Positions 7,779 to 16,054 of a stretch of 64,000 bases of DNA are shown in pieces. This DNA comes from Petrimonas mucosa (GTDB taxonomy: Bacteria > Bacteroidota > Bacteroidia > Bacteroidales > Dysgonomonadaceae): contig NZ_LT608328.1 of assembly GCF_900095795.1 (NCBI RefSeq), forward strand, positions 2,907,001-2,971,000. The letters are read 5' to 3'. Position 1 is the first letter of the stretch. The number at the start of each line of letters is the position of its first letter. Below the pieces are notes generated by a model. That model made no database searches and had not been told where the DNA came from. It saw only the letters and a program-made list of their open reading frames with translations. The position numbers were made by a program, and so were the translations under genes.

Positions 7779-9230
7779 TCACTTCTCCAATTCGGAATGA
7801 ACGAAAAATGCCGGATAACAGACATCACTCTCATTATGATATGAGTCTGAAACCGTTACAAAGTAGTAATACCCTTTTTCATCTACCACTGCCGGGTACT
7901 CGTAAAAAGGGTTTCTCACTCCTGTAGCGAGGATATTTCCGGCCATGTTCACGTCGAGAACAGCCGATTCGCTTCTATAGATGTTGTAGGTGACCCGCTC
8001 CTCTCGATTGTCGGTCTTCCAGCTCAATTGAAGCTTACCGTTCACACTTTCTGCCATCAGATCGTACGGAGCACCTGGCACTTCGTCCGAAAGCCACCTC
8101 ATCGGCGGAAGTTTTGCAGGATTCCGGTAGTAGTGTTTAAGTGTGTCGAGAATCCCCTTGGTGTTCGACAACAGGTTATCGGTTCTGAAGTATGCCTGAC
8201 CGGCCGTTTCGTGTCTTCTTGTGTAATCAATCTGATCCAGGATATCCTGCCGGCTCCAGTTCCGTTCCACCATCTGATAGGCTCCCAGTCCCGGGACAAT
8301 GATACGGCTGTTTCCGTTATCGAGCCAATCGTCCACAAATGGATAGAAAAGGTGCTCCTTGTAATACATCATCGGGTAGATGGCATCGTGCTTGCCTGAC
8401 TTCAACCAGAGTGCGGCATCCTGATAAACCGTCTCCAGAGCTGTCCATCCAACCCCGACGTTGCCCAGCGCCCTGTACCGTCCCAACGGTGCACTGCTCA
8501 CCTGTACCCACTTTTTTTCACTTTTCACCAGGTCATACGCGCTGGTCACAAACCTGGTGATGTTATCCCTGCGCCATTGTTGCAACGTTTTCCCATCACC
8601 GTAAAGCCTATGCATACCTGTATCGGGAAACCGTCCCCGGTTATCGGGATACCTGATATAGTCGAAATGGATTCCGTCTACATCATATCTCGAAACTATC
8701 TCCTTGACCATGGAGAGGAGATAGTCATCGGTTCTCGGGTTACCCGGATCTAGAAACCATTCTCCGCGATGCTTTTTGGTGATGGAGGGATCTTTTTTCG
8801 TGACCGACCGGGCGCCCAGGCTTCTGACATGCTTATCCATTCCCAACGGATAGGTCACCATCCATGCATGCAGCTCCATACCGCGCTTATGACACTCCTC
8901 GATGGCAAAAGCGAGGGGATCGAATTTCGGCTCTCCCACTTTTGAAGAGACAATTATCGAGGCCATCGGTTCGATTTCAGAATCATAGAACACTTCACCC
9001 CGCGCCCGAACCTGAAACAGCACCGTATTGAAATTGAGTTTTTGCAGGCTGTCGAGAATAGCGATCAACTCACTTTTCTGCATCTCCTGACTGACCCTGT
9101 TCTTTGGCCAGTCGAGCCCGTAATTTGTTGTCAACCAAACAGCCCTGACCTCCACTGCAGGGGGAGTGGCAGAAAAAATTCCCATCGCAACTGTCTGAAA
9201 AACGATGAGAAGCAGGCACATTCTATTCAT
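7779..9230 (-). CDS. GHL10 (DUF187) family glycoside hydrolase-like exported protein
   Basis: 483 residues with an N-terminal signal peptide (about residues 1-21, LLLIVFQTVAMGIFSA). The body is a (beta/alpha)8 barrel of the GHL10/YngK family: EVRAVWLTTNYGLDWP at the first strand, LNFNTVLFQVRARGEVFY, HAWMVTYP, and GIHFDYIRYPD with the acidic residues expected at the active centre, then AIYPMMYYKEH. The last ~100 residues (APYDLMAESVNGKLQLSWK onward) look like a fibronectin-III-like domain. Family members act on, or are predicted to act on, surface or peptidoglycan-like glycans; substrate unknown. Monocistronic on the minus strand. Confidence 0.88.
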   Translation of the reverse strand: MNRMCLLLIVFQTVAMGIFSATPPAVEVRAVWLTTNYGLDWPKNRVSQEMQKSELIAILDSLQKLNFNTVLFQVRARGEVFYDSEIEPMASIIVSSKVGEPKFDPLAFAIEECHKRGMELHAWMVTYPLGMDKHVRSLGARSVTKKDPSITKKHRGEWFLDPGNPRTDDYLLSMVKEIVSRYDVDGIHFDYIRYPDNRGRFPDTGMHRLYGDGKTLQQWRRDNITRFVTSAYDLVKSEKKWVQVSSAPLGRYRALGNVGVGWTALETVYQDAALWLKSGKHDAIYPMMYYKEHLFYPFVDDWLDNGNSRIIVPGLGAYQMVERNWSRQDILDQIDYTRRHETAGQAYFRTDNLLSNTKGILDTLKHYYRNPAKLPPMRWLSDEVPGAPYDLMAESVNGKLQLSWKTDNREERVTYNIYRSESAVLDVNMAGNILATGVRNPFYEYPAVVDEKGYYYFVTVSDSYHNESDVCYPAFFVHSELEK

Positions 9231-9441
9231 TAATTATAATCGTTCTAAACTTGGCAACACAAATTTAAAACAAAAAGAGTGCTCCACCACACATTTTTCG
9301 TATGTTAACATTTAAACCCGCGCATCCGATCAACAGCGTGCAGCTGATCTGCATTACCTGAAGCAATGCGAACAGACACAGCATCAAAGCGAAAGCAACC
9401 GACACCGGCAAAGGGTGCTTCTCCTTTTTTACAAAACTTTA

Positions 9442-9458
9442 TCGCAATATTATTGCGA
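9442..9458. promoter_or_regulatory. Perfect palindrome over the tatA -33 element
   Basis: TCGCAATATTATTGCGA is a perfect inverted repeat of two 8-base arms around one T. Its right arm contains the TTG (9453-9455) used as the -33 element of the tatA promoter, so a dimeric protein bound here would block or alter promoter use. The protein is unknown. Confidence 0.5.
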
Positions 9459-9483
9459 AACTTAATAATTAATCCTACTTTTG
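9453..9483 (+). promoter_or_regulatory. tatA promoter (TTG - 20 - TACTTTTG)
   Basis: TTG at 9453-9455, 20 bases, then TACTTTTG at 9476-9483 fits the Bacteroidetes sigma-ABfr consensus. The expected start is around 9490, about 40 bases before tatA. Confidence 0.75.
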
Positions 9484-9528
9484 CGTAGAGAAACTGTTTG
9501 CGAAAAAAACAAATTAACAATAAGACCT

Positions 9529-9732
9529 ATGAATCCACTGCTTTTTAATTTAAACGGATGGGAAATACCCATTATCATTTTGGTTGTCCTGATTCTTTTT
9601 GGTGGAAAGAAAATTCCTGAATTCATGAAAGGGCTTGGTAAAGGGATCAATAGCTTCAAGAGAGGACTGAATGAAATCGAAGAGGAGATCAAAGCCGATC
9701 CTACTGACAAGACAACAACGAACAATCAGTAA
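9529..9732 (+). CDS. tatA: Sec-independent translocase subunit TatA
   Basis: 67 residues from the ATG at 9529 ([14 protein letters not shown]); an upstream in-frame extension would cross the promoter. One membrane helix (residues ~10-24, [15 protein letters not shown]) is followed by the hinge and amphipathic helix ([21 protein letters not shown]) and an acidic tail. TatA oligomers form the pore for folded proteins with twin-arginine signals. No tatB is seen, so this single subunit probably does both jobs, as in other minimal TatAC systems. tatC follows after 96 bases with a strong hairpin between. Confidence 0.95.
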   Translation: MNPLLFNLNGWEIPIIILVVLILFGGKKIPEFMKGLGKGINSFKRGLNEIEEEIKADPTDKTTTNNQ

Positions 9733-9764
9733 TCTCTTTTCCATTTAGTATAAAACCGTATGCT

Positions 9765-9804
9765 CTCGGGATTAATCCACAAAACAGGGTGGATTAATCC
9801 CGAG
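9765..9804 (+). other. 16-bp perfect hairpin between tatA and tatC
   Basis: CTCGGGATTAATCCAC (9765-9780) and its exact complement (9789-9804) enclose an 8-base loop. Both arms contain the self-palindrome GGATTAATCC. No T-run follows, so this is more likely an RNA-stability or processing element, or an attenuator limiting tatC, than a full terminator. Confidence 0.6.
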
Positions 9805-9828
9805 ATTAAATTGTAATCTGTTGGCTGC

Positions 9829-10656
9829 ATGAAAGAGAAAGAAATGTCCTTTTGGGACCATCTCGAGGAGTTTCGCTGGACATTGATACGGATTATCATT
9901 GCCGTTTTTGTCTTGGCTATTGCGGGATTCATTCTTGTTCCCAAGATTTTCGACTCGATAATTCTTGCTCCCAGCTCTTCCGACTTTGTCACATACCGTT
10001 TTCTGGAGAACGCCAGCCAGTTCATTCCGTTCCTTCCCGATTTTTCGGCCGACGCTTTCAATGTGGAGATGTTGAATATCAACATGACCACACAGTTCAT
10101 GACCTATATCTCAACCTCATTGGCTTTGGCAGTGCTGTTGGCCATCCCCTATATCCTCTATGAGTTATGGCGCTTCATCAGCCCTGCTCTCTACGAGAAC
10201 GAGACTAAAGGGGTCAAGATGGCTTTCGGATTTGGCGGAGTCATGTTTGTAATCGGTTGCCTGGTAGGTTATTTCATGGTATTTCCGCTGATCTTCAGGT
10301 TTCTGATCACCTTTGAGCTGAGTGAGACCATCAAGAATACCATCTCGCTCGACTCCTACATGAATAATTTCTACACCCTTATCCTCATTATGGGAGTAGT
10401 CTTTGAACTGCCGCTGGTCTTCTGGCTATTATCGAACCTGGGACTGATCTACCGCTCATTTTTCAAGTCCTACCGCAGACATGCGGTTGTAGGGTCAATG
10501 GTCCTGGCAGCCATTATCACTCCCTCTGGCGATCCTTTCTCGCTTATCGTGGTTACCATTCCCCTCTACATGTTATGGGAAATCAGCGCTTTCGTGGTCA
10601 AGAAAGATCCTCCTGAAGAGGAGGAAGAGACAAATCTGCCTGCCGTGGCCGACTAG
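9829..10656 (+). CDS. tatC: Sec-independent translocase subunit TatC
   Basis: 275 residues with six predicted membrane helices. The N-terminal cytosolic motif SFWDHLEEFRWTLIR (residues 7-21) matches the signal-peptide binding segment of TatC. TatC recognises the twin-arginine signal and recruits TatA. The periplasmic first loop is long (about residues 38-90), as is usual in Bacteroidetes, and the C-terminus is acidic (DPPEEEEETN). Its TAG stop overlaps the stop of the converging yccF gene at the shared CTAG (10653-10656). Confidence 0.95.
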   Translation: MKEKEMSFWDHLEEFRWTLIRIIIAVFVLAIAGFILVPKIFDSIILAPSSSDFVTYRFLENASQFIPFLPDFSADAFNVEMLNINMTTQFMTYISTSLALAVLLAIPYILYELWRFISPALYENETKGVKMAFGFGGVMFVIGCLVGYFMVFPLIFRFLITFELSETIKNTISLDSYMNNFYTLILIMGVVFELPLVFWLLSNLGLIYRSFFKSYRRHAVVGSMVLAAIITPSGDPFSLIVVTIPLYMLWEISAFVVKKDPPEEEEETNLPAVAD

Positions 10657-11036
10657 TTGCTACCGCGGTTGATGACCACCTTCCCGAACGGTGAGAATGC
10701 CAGTCTCATCAACTTGAAATGCTGGTTTCCGAAAGGAATGCCAATGATGGTGACATAGAAGAGTACCCCAAATAACAGGTGTGTAAGCACTATGGGGAGA
10801 CCACCGATAAAAAACCAGATGATATTCATGATCAGCGAGAGGCATCCCGAAGCGGCATCACTTTGCACCGCTCTCTTGTTGAACGGCAGGAGCGCCATCT
10901 CCGCCAATTTCAACGATTGCAGACCGAAGGGAATACCGATTATCGTAATCATCAGACCAATACTGGCAACAACATATTCGATGGCAATAAATATGCCACC
11001 GAATATTATCCAGATCACATTCCCCAGCGTTCTCAT
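10653..11036 (-). CDS. yccF: YccF domain inner-membrane protein
   Basis: 127 residues. Two copies of the YccF (DUF307) unit are visible, each a hydrophobic helix pair with the motif TIIGIPFGxQxxKL (TIIGIPFGLQSLKLA near residue 31 and TIIGIPFGNQHFKLM near residue 93). Small inner-membrane protein of unknown role. The start overlaps the stop of ridA by four bases, so it is the last gene of the run cbpA to yccF. Confidence 0.88.
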   Translation of the reverse strand: MRTLGNVIWIIFGGIFIAIEYVVASIGLMITIIGIPFGLQSLKLAEMALLPFNKRAVQSDAASGCLSLIMNIIWFFIGGLPIVLTHLLFGVLFYVTIIGIPFGNQHFKLMRLAFSPFGKVVINRGSN

Positions 11037-11410
11037 CTTACGGCAATCGCTTCAATTTCCACCATGCAATTTCTGGGGAGCCCTTTGGCCGCAATGGCAG
11101 ATCGGGCAGGAAACGCCCCGTCGAACTGTTGAGCATATACCTCGTTCATTTCGGAAAAGAGCGACATGTCACCCAAAAACACGGTCGTTTTTACAATGTT
11201 TGCCGTTGTAAGTCCCGCCTCTTCCAGGATTGCCCGGATGTTTCTGAAACATTGTGTCGCCTGCTCCTTCACTCCCCCCGTAACCAGCTCTCCTGTCAGT
11301 GGGTCAATGGGGAGCTGACCGGAGATGAACACCATTCCATTAGCCTCAATCGCCTGGCTATAGGGGCCGATAGCCGCAGGAGCATTCTGGGTTGAAATCA
11401 CTATCTTCAT
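11033..11410 (-). CDS. ridA: RidA family reactive enamine/imine deaminase
   Basis: 125 residues, normal RidA length. GPYSQAIEANGMVFISGQLPIDPLTGEL is the family signature region (GPYSQA and FISGQ), and FPARSAIAAKGLPRNCMVEIEAIAV carries the Arg and Glu that bind the substrate carboxylate and activate water. It hydrolyses 2-aminoacrylate and related enamines that leak from PLP enzymes. It starts 15 bases after rlmB and overlaps yccF. Confidence 0.95.
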   Translation of the reverse strand: MKIVISTQNAPAAIGPYSQAIEANGMVFISGQLPIDPLTGELVTGGVKEQATQCFRNIRAILEEAGLTTANIVKTTVFLGDMSLFSEMNEVYAQQFDGAFPARSAIAAKGLPRNCMVEIEAIAVR

Positions 11411-11425
11411 ATGGTTTGAGTTTAA

Positions 11426-12160
11426 TTAATTCCGTTGTCGTACTGCTTCGTAAATCATCACGCCGGCCGCCACCGAAACATTGAGCGACTGGATGGTTCC
11501 AAACTGGGGAATCTTTACCAGTTCATCGCACACGCGCAGGATTTCGGGTGAAACGCCCTCATCCTCCGAACCCATCAAGATGGCTACAGGTACCGACATA
11601 TCGGTTCCGGTATAGTTCCTTGCCGCTTTTTCCGATGCAGCCACCACCTTTATTCCGCTGTTTCTCAAAAAAACGACAGCCTCCTTCAGGTTGTTTTCCC
11701 TGCATACCGGAATAGAGTGCAATGCTCCGGCTGACGTCTTTATGGCGTCACCGTTTACCGATACGCTCCCCCGTGCCGGGATCACTATGGCATCCACCCC
11801 CGCCACCTCGCATGTACGGGCAATGGCACCGAAGTTTCTCACATCGGTAATGCCGTCGAGCACTATTATAAGCGGGGTTTTCCCTTGCTCATACAAAAAC
11901 GGCACGATCTGATCCAGCTTCTGATAGGTAACCGCCGAGGTAAAGGCCACAACCCCCTGATGGTTTTTGCGGGTGATCCTGTCAATTCTTTCAAGCGGCA
12001 CCTTCTGCATCGGGATCTCGTAACGGCGCAACACTTCCTGCAGTTCCTTAAAAAGTTCGCCCGACAGTTCGCGCTTTACCAGCACCTTATCGATATCTTT
12101 CCCGGCTTCTGCCGCTTCTATCACGGCACGGATGCCAAAAATCATCTCCTTTTCTTTCAT
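11426..12160 (-). CDS. rlmB: 23S rRNA (guanosine-2'-O-)-methyltransferase, RlmB/TrmH family
   Basis: 244 residues. The N-terminal part (residues 1-75) is the L30e-like substrate-binding domain (IFGIRAVIEAAEAGKDIDKVLV). The SPOUT knot follows: ILDGITDVRNFGAIARTCE (as IIVLDGITDVRNFGAIAR), then VAILMGSEDEGVSPEIL and IPQFGTIQSLNVSVAAGVM, motifs 1-3. RlmB methylates G2251 of 23S rRNA; close paralogues modify other sites, so the exact target is inferred. It lies 35 bases after recN. Confidence 0.9.
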   Translation of the reverse strand: MKEKEMIFGIRAVIEAAEAGKDIDKVLVKRELSGELFKELQEVLRRYEIPMQKVPLERIDRITRKNHQGVVAFTSAVTYQKLDQIVPFLYEQGKTPLIIVLDGITDVRNFGAIARTCEVAGVDAIVIPARGSVSVNGDAIKTSAGALHSIPVCRENNLKEAVVFLRNSGIKVVAASEKAARNYTGTDMSVPVAILMGSEDEGVSPEILRVCDELVKIPQFGTIQSLNVSVAAGVMIYEAVRQRN

Positions 12161-12195
12161 TCTTTTATAAGTATCAGCGTAAGCTTTTTATTTAT

Positions 12196-13857
12196 CTACT
12201 GGCTTCCCAACATCACCCGGGCATTTTCAACCGCCTGATCCGTAACCTCGGCCCCACTCAGCATCCTGGCAATCTCCATCACCCTTTCGTCAGGGGTCAA
12301 CAGGCTCATCCGGGTGAGCGTTGTTTCGTCGCGATCCTCCTTGTAGACAGTGTAATGCTTCGTTCCCTTTGCTGCAATCTGTGGCAGATGGGTAATGGCA
12401 ATAACTTGCATGTCGTGTGCCATATCCTGCATGATCGACCCCATCTTGTCGGCAATCTCTCCCGAAGTTCCGGTATCAATCTCATCGAAAATAACCGTCG
12501 GGAGGGCAGTTGCGCCTGCTATCATCGACTTCAGGCAAAGCATCAAACGGGAGATTTCTCCACCTGATGCAACCTGGGCAACAGGCATCAACGGACTGTT
12601 TTTATTGGCCGAAAAGAGAAAGTTGACAGAATCTTTTCCAGTCATGTCGGGATTGCTCTTTGAGGTTACCTCGATCCTGAATCTTGCATTGGGCATTCCC
12701 AGATAGATCAGTTTTTCTGTCAGCAGCTTCTCAACCGGCTGGAGAGCCGATCCTCTTTTTTTACTCAGGATCTCCGCTCTCTGCAGCATCGCTTGCTGCT
12801 TTTCAGACATCTCTTTTTCCAGCAGGTCCAGATGTTCGTCCAACGATTGGATTCCCTTCAGCCTGTTCTCCAACTGCTCCTGAATCTCCAGCAACTTCTC
12901 AACCGAGCTTGCCGAATGTCTTTTCTGCAAATCGTAAATCAGACTCAACCGCTCCTCCACCAACTGTTGTCTCCCGGCATTGTACTCAATCCCGTCAAAG
13001 TATCTCTCTGCCTCGATCCGAACCTCTTTCAGTTCGATATATGCCGACTCCACCCGTTGCCCCAACTCGGAAGCAACCGGGAAAACGCGCTGTATTCCCT
13101 TCAATCTATCGGCGATCGTTTTCAGTCTCTGTTCAACGGAATCACCTTCGCCCGAGAGTGAGTCTGTAACGGCAAAAAGTGACGATTTGATCTCTTCGGC
13201 ATGAGTAATGGTTTCCAGTTCTGCCTCCAACCTCTCCTGCTCCCCGGCTTGCAGTTTTGCGCCGGCCAAATTGTCGAACTGGAACTGGAGATAATCGGCC
13301 TCCTCCCTGTTTTTCCTCGATTGTTCCTGCAGATCGATCAACTCTTTCCGGCAGGCTTCATACTCCTGGAAGGCTCTCCGGAACAGCTCTCTCTCCTCTT
13401 TTGAGTCTGCAAGGATATCCAATGCGTTCAATTGATAGAGGTTGTCGTTCAACGACAGGTTCTGGTGTTGCGAATGAACATCTATCAACCTGTCGCCCAA
13501 CTCTTTCAAATCATTCAAATAGACGGGCGAATCGTTTACGAATGCCCGCGATTTGCCGTTTGTCCAGATCTCGCGTCGCAAGATACATTCATCGGGATCA
13601 TACTCCCACTCCCGTTCATCAAAAAACTGTTGCAGATCGTACCTGGAAAGATCGAAAATACCCTCGATGGTGCATTTTTGCTCATTTTGCTTGATAAACC
13701 GACTATCTGCACGTTGTCCCAAAATCAGCGACAGGGCACCCAGGATAATCGATTTTCCGGCCCCGGTTTCACCGGTAATTACCGAGAAGCCTTTGTCAAA
13801 ATCGATCTGGAGCGAATCTATCAACGCGTAATTCTCTATTGCTAGCGATTTCAGCAT
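12196..13857 (-). CDS. recN: DNA repair protein RecN
   Basis: 553 residues from the ATG at 13857 (MLKSLAIENYALIDSLQIDF), the standard RecN N-terminus; the frame is open 44 codons upstream but that would overlap the preceding gene. The SMC-like ATPase has Walker A GETGAGKS at residues 29-36, a long central coiled coil, the signature VASGGEISRLMLCLKSM, and Walker B PTVIFDEIDTGTSGEIA. RecN holds broken DNA ends together during recombinational repair. A weak AGGAAG precedes the start. It follows the porD-like gene by seven bases. Confidence 0.96.
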   Translation of the reverse strand: MLKSLAIENYALIDSLQIDFDKGFSVITGETGAGKSIILGALSLILGQRADSRFIKQNEQKCTIEGIFDLSRYDLQQFFDEREWEYDPDECILRREIWTNGKSRAFVNDSPVYLNDLKELGDRLIDVHSQHQNLSLNDNLYQLNALDILADSKEERELFRRAFQEYEACRKELIDLQEQSRKNREEADYLQFQFDNLAGAKLQAGEQERLEAELETITHAEEIKSSLFAVTDSLSGEGDSVEQRLKTIADRLKGIQRVFPVASELGQRVESAYIELKEVRIEAERYFDGIEYNAGRQQLVEERLSLIYDLQKRHSASSVEKLLEIQEQLENRLKGIQSLDEHLDLLEKEMSEKQQAMLQRAEILSKKRGSALQPVEKLLTEKLIYLGMPNARFRIEVTSKSNPDMTGKDSVNFLFSANKNSPLMPVAQVASGGEISRLMLCLKSMIAGATALPTVIFDEIDTGTSGEIADKMGSIMQDMAHDMQVIAITHLPQIAAKGTKHYTVYKEDRDETTLTRMSLLTPDERVMEIARMLSGAEVTDQAVENARVMLGSQ

Positions 13858-13864
13858 ATTCTTC

Positions 13865-14776
13865 CTAACGGTTTGTTCGTAGTAATCTTTCCCAGACAGG
13901 ACGTTGCGCCGGATAAGTCTCCTGCAGCATGTCGCATGCCGCCAGCTTTTCCTGTTGTGGCATTCCGGCAAGCACATCCACCAGTTCATCCAACTTGGCG
14001 GTACCGAAAAGCGAAACCGGAAGTATGCCTGAACGGCGTTTATGGAGCGAGGCGATTACAGACAGCGAAGTTACAACTTTTTGACGACCTTTTTCACTAT
14101 TTATCGCTATTTCATCCAAACCTTCACGGTGATAACCATACCACATCGTGCGGTAATCCTCAAATGCGGGATCATTAAAGAGAGCAGCAATGGCATACCT
14201 GTTCCGTCCCCGATCATCCATATCCCATCCGCTCCAGTGGTTGAACTGAACATTATTGGCAATAGCCATCATCTGTCGGAAAGATGCGGATCCTCCCAAT
14301 GGGGTCATCGAGTCGGAATGAAGTCCAATAATCAGGTTGGCATAAAAGGCGATGGTCGCAACCAGGTTGCTGGTGATATGGTCGGGATTGAACTCCAGCG
14401 GCTGGAAATCGGTATAATCGAACAGCAAAGAGGATTCGCGATAATTCAGCAGTGTTGTTTTACGGGTTGTTCCGGCAACAGGCCGTCTGGCCTGGACCAG
14501 CAGCTCGCACTTGAATGACGAGGGAGATGGCATCTCGTGAATGAGCAGGGTAAAGGAGCAGTCGATCTTCTCATCCGCAGCACCCTGCTCCTCCATCCAT
14601 TTCCGTTCATTGATGAAGCTTCCCAGCTGCTGCTCGAGCCTATCGAACAGTTGACGGTCTCCCCCTATCCGGGAGCTGTTGACGGTAACAGCGGCATTGA
14701 GTTCCTGTGCGACCGGGCAACCGATATTGCAGCAACAGAAAATGAGTAGTAGAAGGATCTGTCTCATATTCAACAT
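13865..14776 (-). CDS. DUF4835 family protein (type IX secretion PorD-like)
   Basis: 303 residues with an N-terminal signal peptide (LLLLIFCCCNIGCPVAQ, cleaved near residue 24; a second Met at residue 4 could be the start). The family features are ELNAAVTVNSSRIGG, the central FDYTDFQPLEFNPDHITSN (strand FQPLEFNPDHIT) and WDMDDRGRNRYAIAALFNDP. DUF4835 proteins occur almost only in Bacteroidetes and one, PorD, is associated with the type IX secretion machinery. Sits between cbpM and recN in a tight directon. Family is firm; the link to secretion is by homology. Confidence 0.8.
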   Translation of the reverse strand: MLNMRQILLLLIFCCCNIGCPVAQELNAAVTVNSSRIGGDRQLFDRLEQQLGSFINERKWMEEQGAADEKIDCSFTLLIHEMPSPSSFKCELLVQARRPVAGTTRKTTLLNYRESSLLFDYTDFQPLEFNPDHITSNLVATIAFYANLIIGLHSDSMTPLGGSASFRQMMAIANNVQFNHWSGWDMDDRGRNRYAIAALFNDPAFEDYRTMWYGYHREGLDEIAINSEKGRQKVVTSLSVIASLHKRRSGILPVSLFGTAKLDELVDVLAGMPQQEKLAACDMLQETYPAQRPVWERLLRTNR

Positions 14777-14796
14777 TCTATAATTAAAAGAGATCT

Positions 14797-15093
14797 CTAT
14801 ATCAATGAACGGTAAAACTGCAACTCATTTTTCAGGGAATCGATCTCTGCCTGCAACAGTTTTACCCGCATCAGCATATGATGCAACGCCTCGATTCCTT
14901 CCACATTAATATCCATATCGTTATGCCAACGGATAAACTGTTCCAGCAGTTCCAGCTCGTCATATTCCACGAACCGGTCGTCGCCATCCCCCGACAGGCG
15001 AACCAGCCCAAGCTCCCCAAGCGAGTCGATAAATGTCTCCTCCACTTCATAGATACGGATACAGTCGCTGTACAACATTCTCTTTTCGTTCAT
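14797..15093 (-). CDS. cbpM: CbpM-like chaperone modulator
   Basis: 98 residues. A MerR-like fold: [24 protein letters not shown], then [35 protein letters not shown] in pieces up to a C-terminal coiled coil ([20 protein letters not shown]). CbpM binds the J-domain of CbpA and restrains it. The start overlaps the stop of cbpA by four bases, which is the standard cbpA-cbpM arrangement and supports the call. Confidence 0.88.
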   Translation of the reverse strand: MNEKRMLYSDCIRIYEVEETFIDSLGELGLVRLSGDGDDRFVEYDELELLEQFIRWHNDMDINVEGIEALHHMLMRVKLLQAEIDSLKNELQFYRSLI

Positions 15094-15977
15094 GATCGGT
15101 TCAGTTTAGACAGTTCGACAAACAACTCCCGCTCCCTTGGCGACAAATATTGAGGTATCTCTACCTTTATTGTCACGATAAGGTCGCCAAACGTATTCTC
15201 CATCTTGTATACCGGAAACCCTTTCCCTTTCAGTCGAACTTTCGTTTCTGGCTGCGTTCCGGGCTTTACTTTTATCTTCACCTGACCATCGAGCGTATCT
15301 ACCGTTGCGTCACCACCTAGGACGGCAGTGTACAACCCTATATTGACCGTCGTGTAGAGATCATTTCCGAGCCGCTTGAAATGGGGATCCTCTTCAATGA
15401 CAAACGTAATGTAGAGGTCTCCGGCCGGCCCTCCGTTAATTCCCGGCTGACCATACCCGGCCAGTTTTATTTTCTGGCCGTCCGACACCCCTGCAGGAAT
15501 GGTAATACGGATATTCTTTCCGTTAATGTTCAAAGTTTGCTGATGTGTCTGCATTGCCTGACGGAGCGACAGCCTCAATTCGGCCCGGTAATCCCCGCCC
15601 CTGTACCTGCGACCGGAGTGTCTGGTCTCCCGCTGCGTGAACCCACCCCCGAACATCGAACGGAAGAAATCGGAAAAATCGCTATCGGAGAAATCATCCC
15701 CGGTGTAAAAAGTGTATCCTGTTTGCTGCTGCGCTTTCTCATACTCTTCACCGTGCTTCCAGTTTTCACCATACTTGTCGTATTTGGCCCGTTTTTCCGG
15801 GTCGCTCAACACCTCGTTGGCTTCATTCAGCAACTGAAATTTCCGGTGAGCCTCCTTATCGTCCGGATTCAGATCAGGATGCAGCTTACGCGCCTTTTGC
15901 CGGTATGCCCTCTTGATCTCCTCGGCCGACGCCTCTTTTCCCACGCCCAAAATACTATAGTAATCGATATAGGCCAT
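15090..15977 (-). CDS. cbpA: DnaJ-type co-chaperone CbpA
   Basis: 295 residues from the ATG at 15977 ([12 protein letters not shown]). J-domain at residues 1-70 with HPD at 33-35, a Gly/Phe-poor linker, then the two C-terminal substrate-binding beta domains ([19 protein letters not shown] onward) without a zinc-finger, so a class B J protein that stimulates DnaK. First gene of the directon cbpA-cbpM-porD-recN-rlmB-ridA-yccF. A TATATTTG box lies 20 bases before the start. Confidence 0.94.
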   Translation of the reverse strand: MAYIDYYSILGVGKEASAEEIKRAYRQKARKLHPDLNPDDKEAHRKFQLLNEANEVLSDPEKRAKYDKYGENWKHGEEYEKAQQQTGYTFYTGDDFSDSDFSDFFRSMFGGGFTQRETRHSGRRYRGGDYRAELRLSLRQAMQTHQQTLNINGKNIRITIPAGVSDGQKIKLAGYGQPGINGGPAGDLYITFVIEEDPHFKRLGNDLYTTVNIGLYTAVLGGDATVDTLDGQVKIKVKPGTQPETKVRLKGKGFPVYKMENTFGDLIVTIKVEIPQYLSPRERELFVELSKLNRS

Positions 15978-15997
15978 TTTTTCAAACAATTGAAACA

Positions 15998-16005
15998 CAA
16001 ATATA
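15998..16005 (-). promoter_or_regulatory. -7 box of the cbpA operon promoter
   Basis: TATATTTG on the minus strand, 20 bases before cbpA. The only TTG upstream is 24 bases away, longer than the usual 19-21, so the -33 half is uncertain. Confidence 0.5.
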
Positions 16006-16054
16006 GCAAAAAATGAGCCGTTTTTGCAGCAACCTCCTGACGAAATCGAGTAAA

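Larger units (their letters stand above)
9231..9528. other. Divergent intergenic region, GHL10 gene / tatA
   Basis: This 298-base stretch holds promoters for both sides. For the minus gene a TAAATTTG box (9260-9267, read on minus) sits 30 bases before its ATG without a clear -33 element. The plus side holds the tatA promoter and a perfect palindrome. The middle part (about 9300-9430) shows no gene or structure that I can support. Confidence 0.6.

Noticed and set aside
13858-13989. 44-codon N-terminal extension of recN
   Set aside because: Would overlap the porD-like gene and precedes the universal RecN N-terminus MLKSLAIENYAL.
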